A stretch of DNA of 64,000 nucleotides, from assembly GCF_019052805.1 (NCBI RefSeq), contig NZ_JAHQRJ010000001.1:1426001-1490000 (forward strand), written 5' to 3'. The translations under genes were made by a program, and so were the position numbers. The notes below the pieces were generated by a model. It had not been told where the DNA came from. It saw nothing but the letters and a program-made list of their open reading frames with translations, and searched no databases. Every line of letters begins with the position of its first letter. Position 1 is the first letter of the stretch. The DNA is from Noviherbaspirillum sp. L7-7A (lineage in GTDB: Bacteria > Pseudomonadota > Gammaproteobacteria > Burkholderiales > Burkholderiaceae_D). Positions 55,496-62,833 of the stretch are shown here, piece after piece.

Positions 55496-55993
55496 TTACA
55501 GCGTAATCTTCTTGTGCTCGCCCGGGTCGCGCGGCGCCTTGCCGGTCAGCGCCGACTTGGCCAGTGCGTACAACTGCGTCATTTTGCTGGAATGGGTATC
55601 CCAGTATTCGGCGCTGTCGATATGCACCCTGATCAGCGCCAGGTGCGGATCGTCCTTGCCGCCATCGAACCAGGCCGCCACCAGCGGACTCCAGAGTTCA
55701 TCGATCTTGGCGCGGTCGCGGGTCAGTTCGGCATGGCCGGCAATGGACACATACAGGCTGTCGTCCGGATCGGAAAAACTCACATTGATGCGGGGATGCT
55801 CGGCGAGATGGCGCACGAAGTCGGCAGCATCGGAGGTGAAGAACCAGATGTTGCCCTGGTTATCCACCTGCTGGCTGGTCATGGGCCGCGACGACAGCTT
55901 GCCGTCCGGATCCAGCGTGGTGAACATGCCGAATTTCACATCCTTGATCTTGTCCTGCAGGTCTTGCAGCTGGGCAGTGGCGGCATGGCTCAT
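55496..55993 (-). CDS. Pyridoxamine 5'-phosphate oxidase family (general stress protein 26-like)
   Basis: A 165-residue split-barrel flavin-binding protein. DKIKDVKFGMFTTLDPDGKLSSRPM at the start and NIWFFTSDAADFVRHL and RINVSFSDPDDSLYVSIAGHAEL in the middle are typical of the GSP26/YdaG group, which bind FMN or FAD. These proteins are tied to general stress, but the reaction is unknown. The ATG at 55993 follows AAAGGATG; a longer in-frame start is rejected. It converges with xthA. Confidence 0.88.
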   Translation of the reverse strand: MSHAATAQLQDLQDKIKDVKFGMFTTLDPDGKLSSRPMTSQQVDNQGNIWFFTSDAADFVRHLAEHPRINVSFSDPDDSLYVSIAGHAELTRDRAKIDELWSPLVAAWFDGGKDDPHLALIRVHIDSAEYWDTHSSKMTQLYALAKSALTGKAPRDPGEHKKITL

Positions 55994-56185
55994 GGTGCAT
56001 CCTTTGATGTTGGAAATTGCCGCGGCGGTTGCCGTCGGCATGGCGAACCATGCTAGGCAGGCCCATCGCCAGCGTCGGTGCGCCAACTCACATTCGGCCG
56101 CTGACATGTCGTTTTGATAGCGGCTACAATGGGCCGCGCCTGACGCAGGCCATGACAACCAACCATCATTACCCTAGGAGCAAGC

Positions 56186-56881
56186 ATGAATTCACGCTGG
56201 ATCGACATCGACACCAACAACGGCAATGCGTTTCGCGGCTACCTGTCGCTGCCGCCCAAGGGCAGCGGCCCCGGCATCGTGCTGATCCAGGAGATCTGGG
56301 GCGTCAACAGCCACATCCGTGCTGTGGCCGACCAGTATGCGCTGGATGGCTACGTGGTGCTGGCACCGGACGTGTTCTGGCGCCTCAAGCCCGGCGTCGA
56401 CCTCGCCTACGACGACGCCGGCTCGGCGCAGGCATTCGACTACATGAAGAAGCTGGACTTCCCGATGGCGGTTCAGGACCTGGGCCAGGCCGTGAACATG
56501 CTGCGCGGCATGCCGGAAGTCACCGGCGGCTTGGCCTCGCTGGGCTTTTGCATGGGGGGACTGCTGTCCTATCTGTGCGCCGCCAATGCCGGTGTCGACG
56601 CCGCGGTGTGCTATTACGGCGGCGGCATCGACAGCCAGCTCAATCAGGCCGGCAAGGTCGCCTGCCCCATCCTCTTCCATTTCGCCGAGAAGGACCACTA
56701 CATCACCAAGAGCGCGGTCGATGCGGTCAAGGCCGCGTTCGGCAGCGCGAGGAACGCGGTGATCGAGACCTATCCGGATGTGGACCATGGCTTCAATTGC
56801 TGGGAACGCCCTTCCTACAACCAGAAGGCTTCCGCCGTGGCGCATGGCATGTCGCTGTCCTTCCTCGGCAAGGTGCTCTGA
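56186..56881 (+). CDS. Dienelactone hydrolase family protein
   Basis: A 231-residue alpha/beta-hydrolase of the dienelactone hydrolase family. The nucleophile Cys lies in GFCMGG (about residue 119), with the acid in AEKDHY and the catalytic His in DVDHGFNCW. Carboxymethylenebutenolidase hydrolyses dienelactone in chlorocatechol breakdown, but no such pathway is nearby, so a general ester/lactone hydrolase is as likely. AGGAGCAAGC precedes the ATG at 56186. Confidence 0.92.
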   Translation: MNSRWIDIDTNNGNAFRGYLSLPPKGSGPGIVLIQEIWGVNSHIRAVADQYALDGYVVLAPDVFWRLKPGVDLAYDDAGSAQAFDYMKKLDFPMAVQDLGQAVNMLRGMPEVTGGLASLGFCMGGLLSYLCAANAGVDAAVCYYGGGIDSQLNQAGKVACPILFHFAEKDHYITKSAVDAVKAAFGSARNAVIETYPDVDHGFNCWERPSYNQKASAVAHGMSLSFLGKVL

Positions 56882-56918
56882 ACAAGATACCCGCGCAGCG
56901 AAAGCGGCCTGAAAAATG

Positions 56919-56953
56919 GACAGGGGCAAGGCCGTGCAGGCCCTGCCCCTGTC
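56919..56953. terminator. Strong GC hairpin after the dienelactone hydrolase gene
   Basis: GACAGGGGCA-A-GGCC and GGCC-C-TGCCCCTGTC form a long stem with a short loop. There is no clear T-run on either side, so it is terminator-like only. Confidence 0.45.
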
Positions 56954-57007
56954 AGGAAATTGGGAAGCTGGCAAATCGGGCAGACGCTGCTGCCCTGCCG
57001 TGCCCAG

Positions 57008-57181
57008 TCAGCTCGGAAACAGTTCGTCGTCCAGGCCCAGATGCCGGCGGTCGCGTGCTTCCTCCAGCGCGTGGCGTCCGACGATGCGCTTGCGCATGAT
57101 TTCCGCATGCTGCTGCGGCGTCATCGGCGGCATTTTCATCAGGTCTTCCAGACGCGCTGCATTCTCTTCGTTATTTCTCAT
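57008..57181 (-). CDS. Small conserved-looking protein, 57 residues
   Basis: A short gene on the minus strand: MRNNEENAARLEDLMKMPPM at the start and RHLGLDDELFPS at the end, with GGGGACGG just before the ATG at 57181. The protein is charged and helical, with no signal or membrane segment. The regular codon use and good ribosome site make it believable. Function unknown. It sits 63 bp after the DUF883 gene and may be co-transcribed with it. Confidence 0.6.
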   Translation of the reverse strand: MRNNEENAARLEDLMKMPPMTPQQHAEIMRKRIVGRHALEEARDRRHLGLDDELFPS

Positions 57182-57244
57182 TATTCCGTCCCCAGATGAA
57201 ACGCGTACGCCGGCATGCGGTGCCGGCGCCGTACTGCAAGCTGC

Positions 57245-57559
57245 CTAGCGCTTGGTGATCATGGGCGTAAGCAACGCCCCGATTACCAGTGCCACGCCAG
57301 CCGAAATGGCGATGGTCTTCCATGGATTCTCATGCACATAGTCATCGGCGGTGTTGGCCAGCTCGCGGCCGGTTTTCATCGCCGTATCCTGCATGTCACG
57401 GGCGCCCGAAAGCGCGTTGTCCAGCAGCCGCATGCCTTCGGAGCGCAGCGCTGTCGCCTTGTCGGCCGAGGCGGTGGTGGCAGCCTTGAACAGGTCCTGC
57501 GCGTCCGATACCAGGGATTTGAGTTCGCTGCTTGCTTTATCGGCGTAATTGTCGACCAT
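57245..57559 (-). CDS. DUF883 family membrane-anchored protein (ElaB/YqjD-like)
   Basis: A 104-residue protein with a long amphipathic helical region and a C-terminal membrane helix (TIAISAGVALVIGALLTPMI) preceded by YVHENPWK, the DUF883 hallmark. E. coli YqjD and ElaB are stationary-phase, inner-membrane proteins that bind ribosomes. A similar role is inferred only from family. AGGAG precedes the ATG at 57559. The 218 bp upstream hold no further gene. Confidence 0.85.
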   Translation of the reverse strand: MVDNYADKASSELKSLVSDAQDLFKAATTASADKATALRSEGMRLLDNALSGARDMQDTAMKTGRELANTADDYVHENPWKTIAISAGVALVIGALLTPMITKR

Positions 57560-57777
57560 CTTCTAGCTCCTTTGTTGTGGGTGAGGTGCCGTCGGTACTC
57601 CGGCGGTGCATTATTGATTTATAAATGAATGCACCGTGGGAGTCGGTACGCTGCCGAACATACTACACGGCCAGTTGCGACCCTATGCATGCAGTAAGGC
57701 AACGCGACTCTGTTGCGAACGCCCATAGGTTAGCTTGTCGACAACCCGCCGTCCAGCACCAATGCAGTATGTCCGCC

Positions 57778-58038
57778 TCAGACATGATCTGCGACATGGC
57801 ATGCCTGCAGCACCGACGGCAGTCCCATTTCATTGCGAAGGCAGGCGCTGGCGGCGCTTGCCACACGCCGCTTGAGCACGATATAGGCGTCGATTCGGTC
57901 CAGGCGCGGGTCCAGACGTTGAGACAGCATGTACAGCGCCTCCTGCGACAAGGCGCACCGATGGACCTGCCCGCCCACTTTTACCGTAAACACAGTGCAG
58001 GTGGACGACTCCGTGACTTCCCGTTGCGTGACATTCAT
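57778..58038 (-). CDS. Hypothetical protein, 86 residues
   Basis: A small protein not recognised by name. The N-terminal half (EVTESSTCTVFTVKVGGQVHRCALSQEALYMLSQ) looks like a small beta-sheet followed by a helix. The C-terminus carries ASAACLRNEM and a CHVAD end with scattered Cys. GGGAG lies 5 nt before the ATG at 58038. It is 24 bp downstream of phaZ on the same strand and is probably co-transcribed. A role in PHB metabolism is conjecture. Confidence 0.6.
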   Translation of the reverse strand: MNVTQREVTESSTCTVFTVKVGGQVHRCALSQEALYMLSQRLDPRLDRIDAYIVLKRRVASAASACLRNEMGLPSVLQACHVADHV

Positions 58039-58062
58039 GCCTGTCTCCCATGAAAAATGCTG

Positions 58063-59304
58063 CTAATCCGTCGCGTAAATCATTTCCCGCACGATTGGAT
58101 AGGTCTGCTGGGTCCAGCGCCGCCCGCTGAAGACACCGTAATGGCCAACCCCGGCCTGCATGTGATGCGATTTCAGGAATGCCGGAATGCCTTTGCACAG
58201 GTCGTGCGCGGCCATGGTCTGGCCCAGCGCGCAGATATCGTCGCGCTCGCCTTCGACTGTGAGCAGCGCGGTGCGGCGTATCGCCCCTGGCCGCACTGGC
58301 CTGCCCTCGAAGCGCAGTTCGCCGCAGGCCAGTGCCGCATGCTGGAAGATGTCGCGTATGGTTTCCAGGTAGAACTCGGCCGGCAGGTCCAGTACCGCGA
58401 AATATTCCGCATAGAAGGCACGCGTGGCCGCCGCCCTTTCCAGCTCGCCATTGGCAAGGTCGCGGTACATCCCGCGAAAGGCTTCCATGTGGCGCTCCAG
58501 GTTCATGCTCATGAAGGCCGTCAGCTGGACGAAGCCGGGATACACCTCGCGGCCGGCGCCACGGTGGCGCTGTGGCACGGTGCCTATCATGTTGCGCTCG
58601 AACCAGCTATAGGGCTTGCTGGTGGCCAGCCGGTTGACCTCGGTGGGACTGACGCGCACATCCACCGGGCCGGCCATCAGCGTCAGGCTGCGCGGCGTGG
58701 CCGGGTGGCCATCCTCGGCCATGATGGCAGTGGCGGCCAGCGCCGGCACGCAGGGCTGGCAGACCGCCAGCATGTGCGCGCCCTCGCCCAGCACCTCAAG
58801 AAACTCGATCAGGTAACGGGTGTACTGGTCCAGCCCGAAAGCGCCCGCCATCAGCGGCACGTCGCGCGCATTGTGCCAGTCGGTGATGTAGACGTCATGC
58901 TCGGGCAGCATGGTGCGCACCGTGTCGCGCAGCAGAGTCGCGAAGTGACCCGACATTGGCGCCACCAGCAGCACACGCGGCTGGGGCTGGCGTTCGAGCG
59001 CGTCGTCGGCGTCCTCCTTGGCAAAGCGCAGCAGCGTGCAAAAGGGCAGGACGTGGATCGCTTCCTCATGCACCAGGACCTCGCGTGCCGACGCGCCGCT
59101 GCCCAGCATGGTGCGCTCTATCCCAAAACTGGGGCGGCTGTGGGTGACCTGCGCGCTGGCGAACACGGTGCAGGCGGCGGCGATGCGGCGCGCTGCGGGT
59201 AATTCGGCCAGCCATGGCTGCCGCATAGCCTGGGCCGTGGCTTCGGTGTACAGGCGCATATGCGCCATCAGGTCAGCCTGCGCCTGCCATACGTGATACT
59301 TCAT
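58063..59304 (-). CDS. phaZ: Intracellular polyhydroxyalkanoate depolymerase
   Basis: A 413-residue intracellular PHB depolymerase. It matches PhaZ of Cupriavidus in length and in the nucleophile region AVCQPCVPALAA (Cys 182). APMSGHFATLLR, VYITDWHNARDVP and the terminal GVGHYGVFSGRRW (catalytic His) are present. The enzyme mobilises stored PHB granules. The ATG at 59304 follows CGGAG; an upstream 23-residue extension is rejected. It is divergent from the GST gene. Confidence 0.94.
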   Translation of the reverse strand: MKYHVWQAQADLMAHMRLYTEATAQAMRQPWLAELPAARRIAAACTVFASAQVTHSRPSFGIERTMLGSGASAREVLVHEEAIHVLPFCTLLRFAKEDADDALERQPQPRVLLVAPMSGHFATLLRDTVRTMLPEHDVYITDWHNARDVPLMAGAFGLDQYTRYLIEFLEVLGEGAHMLAVCQPCVPALAATAIMAEDGHPATPRSLTLMAGPVDVRVSPTEVNRLATSKPYSWFERNMIGTVPQRHRGAGREVYPGFVQLTAFMSMNLERHMEAFRGMYRDLANGELERAAATRAFYAEYFAVLDLPAEFYLETIRDIFQHAALACGELRFEGRPVRPGAIRRTALLTVEGERDDICALGQTMAAHDLCKGIPAFLKSHHMQAGVGHYGVFSGRRWTQQTYPIVREMIYATD

Positions 59305-59438
59305 GCGGGCTCCGTGACTGTGCTGGGACCAGCATGCAGCTAGCAAGGAGCGCGCCATTGGCCAATACCACATGCGGCCGCTCTGGCATGCGGCTTGCGT
59401 GGTTTTCTGCGGACCTCAATCAACCCAGGGACGGCGAC

Positions 59439-60095
59439 ATGCAAGCAGCCACGCTTACCATCACCAGCAAGAATTATTCTTCGTGGTCCATGCGCGGCTG
59501 GCTGCTTGCCAGGCTGGCCGGCCTGTCGTTCGAGGAGATCATGATTCCGTCCGACGACCCGGCGATGCGCGCGGAAATTCTGCTGCTGGCGCCATCCGTG
59601 CTGGTGCCCTGCCTGCGCCATGAAGGCATTACCGTCTGGGACACGCTTGCCATTGGCGAATACCTCAATGAGATCAGGCCCGGTGCGCAGCTGCTGCCCA
59701 AGGAGCGCAAGGCGCGCGCTCATTGCCGCGCCATCTGCGGCGAGATGCATTCCGGCTTTTCGGCACTGCGGTCGGCATTGCCGATGAACCTGAAGGCCAA
59801 TTACGGCGGCTTCCGGATATGGGCCCGCGCCCAGGCCGACATCGATCGGATTGCCGTCATCTGGCGCGAGTGCATCAATACCTACGGCGGGCCTTATCTG
59901 TTCGGCAGCAAGGTGTGCATGGCAGACGCGATGTTTGCGCCGGTCGTTACACGCTTCCTGACCTACGGCGTCGAACTCGATGCGGTGTGCCGCGGTTATT
60001 GCGATACCGTGATGGCACTGGAGCCGGTGCAGGAGTGGGTATCCGCAGCGCTGGCGGAGCCGGAGGAAATCGACGAACTGGAAGCCGAATTCTGA
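59439..60095 (+). CDS. Glutathione S-transferase family protein
   Basis: A 218-residue GST. The N-terminal thioredoxin-like domain has NYSSWSMRGWLLARLAGLSFEE (active-site Ser region) and VPCLRHEGITVWDTLAIGEYL, the glutathione-binding SNAIL/TRAIL-like block. The C-terminal helical domain has FGSKVCMADAMFAPVVTRF. The ATG at 59439 follows AGGGACGGCGAC. It belongs to the zeta/MAI-like group common in Burkholderiales. The substrate is unknown. Confidence 0.9.
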   Translation: MQAATLTITSKNYSSWSMRGWLLARLAGLSFEEIMIPSDDPAMRAEILLLAPSVLVPCLRHEGITVWDTLAIGEYLNEIRPGAQLLPKERKARAHCRAICGEMHSGFSALRSALPMNLKANYGGFRIWARAQADIDRIAVIWRECINTYGGPYLFGSKVCMADAMFAPVVTRFLTYGVELDAVCRGYCDTVMALEPVQEWVSAALAEPEEIDELEAEF

Positions 60096-60166
60096 GATAA
60101 CGCCATGGCTGGCCGGATGCAAAAGCAGCCATGCCAGCCGGGGTTGAAAGTGGCATCAGCTGCAGC

Positions 60167-61639
60167 TCAATGACGCAATGCGCCTGGCGAGCGGTGCGCT
60201 TGCGTGTTCAATGGATATTGCTCGTCCCGCGGCGTTGACTGCGCTTCTTTGGAATCATGATCGCGGCTGTCGCAGGCGTCCATGGTGCTTGCGTTGGTGG
60301 CCGGCATACCTGCAACCACGGAGGATGGCGGCAGCATATTGCGCAACTGACCGGCCTCATGCAAGGCGGAAGCCAGAAAGAAATTCTCATAGGAGCGCAC
60401 CCGCTTGCGCGCATCGACAAACAAGCGCTGATAATTTCCATGCAGCAGTTGCAAACGTACGGCATCCGGCAGGCTCGTCAACAGCCCGTTATAGCTTGCA
60501 TAGGTCCTGTTCCAGACATCGCGGCTTGCTGGAGCCAGCGCATCGGAGCCGAACAGAAAGCGTCCGGGATGATCCTTGATGAGCGACACCCATTCGACCT
60601 GCGTTTCCGGAGACTGCGTCAGCCGCTCGGCGACCACGCTCCATGACAGGTCGATATGAACATGCTTCATCCTGTCGTCCTCAAGCAGCTGGCGCAGCGT
60701 TGCCGTGTGTCCCTCAGGTGCGTTCACGAAGCGGCCTAGGCCACCGCCATGCGCCCATATGATATTGGTGTCCGACACGGCAGCATGGCAGAACAAGCGC
60801 CTGATGCCTTCCAGATAGGCTGGCGCCGTATTGCTTTCCTGGCCCGGCAGGTCGACATCACAATGGAGCACGACGGGCATGCCAATCACTCCGCAGGTTT
60901 TCAATAGCTTGATCAGCGCGTCTGCATTGTTGTCCAGGTTGGCCTGGCGCTTGCCTGCGAAAAGATCCTGCACCACTTCCTTGTGAACCGTGATTTCGCC
61001 CACCCCGGTAAACACGCCAGGATGCTGGGCCAGCTTCTGCAGCAGGTAGGCGCTGCTATGCATGTCGCCGAGGTGCAGGCCGGTAATCATGGGATCGAAG
61101 CGATGCCGTTGCGCGACAGGCAATTGGAGGTAATGCATTGCAGTGGTCGCATCCACCCCGGTATTCATATAAAGCTCGGTAGCGGCGCAGGCCTCATCCA
61201 TATCCTTCGTGGTGAGCGTGCGTTTCGTCACCATGTGGCTGGGCAAATAGTAATGCGGACCACAGTGCTGCTGTCCCGTGCAAGGGTCCCATTCCGGATC
61301 GGGCTGGCTTGATAGCACGTTGGTGGGAATGGGCATGAGGGTGGTGTACCTGATGCCCAGCGCATTCATTTCCGGGATCAGGCTTGCTGGCTTGTAGCCC
61401 TGCTGGATGTAATTGGTCGGATGGAAATGGCAATCGCTGTAGTTCCATTGCACCCTGCTTTCCTTGGCTGGCAGGTCCGATTGCGTCGGTACCGCCAGTG
61501 CCTGACCTGCATGGCCTGGGCGAAAGCGACTGGCAAGGTTGGGGCATGACGAGGAAAGACTGCGTGCCGGCAAGGTCGATGGCATCTGGTCCGGCAGCAG
61601 CCTGTCCGTGTTGAGAGCAGCGTTAAATGAAGGAATCAT
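60167..61639 (-). CDS. Metal-dependent amidohydrolase with disordered N-terminus; candidate secreted effector
   Basis: A 490-residue protein. The catalytic part (about 66-400) is an amidohydrolase-2 TIM barrel with all metal ligands visible: His 71/His 73 (DCHFHPTN), His 259 (VLHCDVD), His 297 (WAHGGG) and Asp 366 (LFGSDAL). It is therefore probably an active hydrolase or decarboxylase. The first 65 residues are Ser/Pro/Leu-rich with no signal peptide, and the last 80 are also low-complexity. A CesT-like chaperone gene lies upstream on the same strand. Together these fit a type III secretion effector. Against this, no secretion-apparatus gene and no hrp box were found here. The substrate is unknown. 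Confidence 0.7.
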   Translation of the reverse strand: MIPSFNAALNTDRLLPDQMPSTLPARSLSSSCPNLASRFRPGHAGQALAVPTQSDLPAKESRVQWNYSDCHFHPTNYIQQGYKPASLIPEMNALGIRYTTLMPIPTNVLSSQPDPEWDPCTGQQHCGPHYYLPSHMVTKRTLTTKDMDEACAATELYMNTGVDATTAMHYLQLPVAQRHRFDPMITGLHLGDMHSSAYLLQKLAQHPGVFTGVGEITVHKEVVQDLFAGKRQANLDNNADALIKLLKTCGVIGMPVVLHCDVDLPGQESNTAPAYLEGIRRLFCHAAVSDTNIIWAHGGGLGRFVNAPEGHTATLRQLLEDDRMKHVHIDLSWSVVAERLTQSPETQVEWVSLIKDHPGRFLFGSDALAPASRDVWNRTYASYNGLLTSLPDAVRLQLLHGNYQRLFVDARKRVRSYENFFLASALHEAGQLRNMLPPSSVVAGMPATNASTMDACDSRDHDSKEAQSTPRDEQYPLNTQAHRSPGALRH

Positions 61640-61670
61640 TGTTTTTCCCTTGTTGAAGTGAGCCAGTCGA

Positions 61671-61766
61671 TGGGGCTATGGGGCTATGGGGCTATGGGGC
61701 TATGGGGCTATGGGGCTATGGGGCTATGGGGCTATGGGGCTATGGGATTGTGGCGCTATAGGGCTT
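61671..61766. repeat. Octanucleotide tandem array (TGGGGCTA)n
   Basis: Nine perfect copies of TGGGGCTA (61671-61742) are followed by three degenerate copies. The array lies 31 bp upstream of the amidohydrolase start and just after the chaperone gene stop, so length changes would alter the leader or spacer between them. On the plus strand it reads as GLWGYGAM repeats in an open frame, which I regard as incidental. Confidence 0.9.
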
Positions 61767-62205
61767 ATGCAAGCTGCAGACAGCACATTTCCATGCGAGG
61801 CAATGACCGGGGCGGCATTGGCAGCGCACAGCGCCAGTGGCGTGCATGCTCGGCCACGAAAGCCAATGTACTGGCCAGTGCCGCTGCGCTGATACCGGCC
61901 ACCTTCATGCGCTCCATATAGATGATGCCGCCTGTTGCAGGCGATATGCCGAACTGTGGCCCGTCATGCTGAAAGCCGGTGTAGTTGCGTTGCAGCAGCG
62001 CGGCATAGACAGCGGCGGGGTCGTGCTCCGGCAAGCCGCAGTCACCCTGCAGCAGCAGGGTTTCGGTAGTGGCCAGCCAGTCCCGGGTAATGTTGAAAAC
62101 CACGCCATCGACGGCAAACGGGCCACTGTGAATGAGATGCTGTGCATCGCGCATGTTGACCAGTCTGCAGAGGTCCTCTATCAATTGCTTGAATTGCCTG
62201 CTCAT
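61765..62205 (-). CDS. CesT-family type III secretion chaperone-like protein
   Basis: A 146-residue acidic protein with the layout of class I type III chaperones: FKQLIEDLCRLVNM (first helix), a beta region VDGVVFNITRDW, TETLLLQGDCGLPE, a helix ending LLQRNYTGFQHDGPQFGISPATGGIIYMERM, and a last helix LASTLAFVAEHARHWR. Family members bind the N-terminal part of one effector and keep it export-competent; their genes usually neighbour the effector gene. The ATG at 62205 is used, with GAGGAG about 10 nt upstream. The next gene downstream is the amidohydrolase. The identification rests on pattern recognition, not on a search. Confidence 0.7.
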   Translation of the reverse strand: MSRQFKQLIEDLCRLVNMRDAQHLIHSGPFAVDGVVFNITRDWLATTETLLLQGDCGLPEHDPAAVYAALLQRNYTGFQHDGPQFGISPATGGIIYMERMKVAGISAAALASTLAFVAEHARHWRCALPMPPRSLPRMEMCCLQLA

Positions 62206-62379
62206 CGTGCTATCGCTCCTCGGGTGTTGTCGGGCGCATCGCGACAAGAGGTATCAGCGATGCGATCTGGCGCGGTGAGTGCCAAAGCATTCGCGCCGGT
62301 CGCAGCGGCTTGATATGGATACAATTGCGCGCGATCAAACCGCTGGCAGGTTGAAGAGGCCGCCGCCTTGAAGGCGACG

Positions 62380-62420
62380 CAGAAAAACAGCGGGACCATG
62401 CTTATGGCCCCGCTGTTTCT
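62380..62420 (-). terminator. Intrinsic terminator after the HPt gene
   Basis: On the minus strand AACAGCGGGGCCAT and ATGGTCCCGCTGTT form a stem with one mismatch, followed by TTTTCTG. It isolates the HPt/CheA-like unit from the chaperone gene. Confidence 0.82.
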
Positions 62421-62462
62421 GGATTGATGCGTTCGTGAGAGCCAGCCGTGGCTGGCCTGCGA

Positions 62463-62822
62463 TCAGAGCGTGCGCAGGAAATCGTCCATGTCGTCGCGAA
62501 CCTGGGCCAGCAGATCAGACAGGCGCGCCAGTTGCGCAGCGCTGCAAGGCATGGCTTGCTTGATGCCGGCCTGCTCGATTTCCACCAGCAAGGCCATCAG
62601 CTCGGCCGCGCCCACGGTACCCACCGTGCCCTTGAGGGAATGGGCTTCCATGGCCATGTCATGGCATGCGCCGGCTGCCGCATGGCGGGCAATATCGTCA
62701 TAGCGGGCCAGGGTTTCATGGCGAAACACCTGCGCCAGGTCGATGAAGATATCGCGTTCGTTGTCTACCGACTGCAGCAGCAGCCATGGTTGTGAGCAGC
62801 GATAGGCCTTGGGCGGGTTCAT
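62463..62822 (-). CDS. Stand-alone HPt domain protein
   Basis: A 119-residue histidine phosphotransfer domain with the active His in MEAHSLKGTVGTVGA (about residue 60). A four-helix bundle accounts for nearly the whole length. It would relay phosphate between receivers and a CheA- or hybrid-type kinase. It lies 11 bp after the CheA-like gene on the same strand, so the two almost certainly work together. Confidence 0.88.
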   Translation of the reverse strand: MNPPKAYRCSQPWLLLQSVDNERDIFIDLAQVFRHETLARYDDIARHAAAGACHDMAMEAHSLKGTVGTVGAAELMALLVEIEQAGIKQAMPCSAAQLARLSDLLAQVRDDMDDFLRTL

Positions 62823-62833
62823 CGTCTCGGCCC

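Noticed and set aside
61658-61921. Plus-strand frame with GLWGYGAM repeats
   Set aside because: It is a by-product of the octanucleotide array and lies antisense to the end of the CesT-like gene. It has no ribosome site or protein character beyond the repeat.
62206-62460. hrp/PIP-type promoter box upstream of the chaperone gene
   Set aside because: No TTCG-N16-TTCG or GGAAC-N-CCAC motif at the right place was found, so control by a type III regulator is not supported from sequence.
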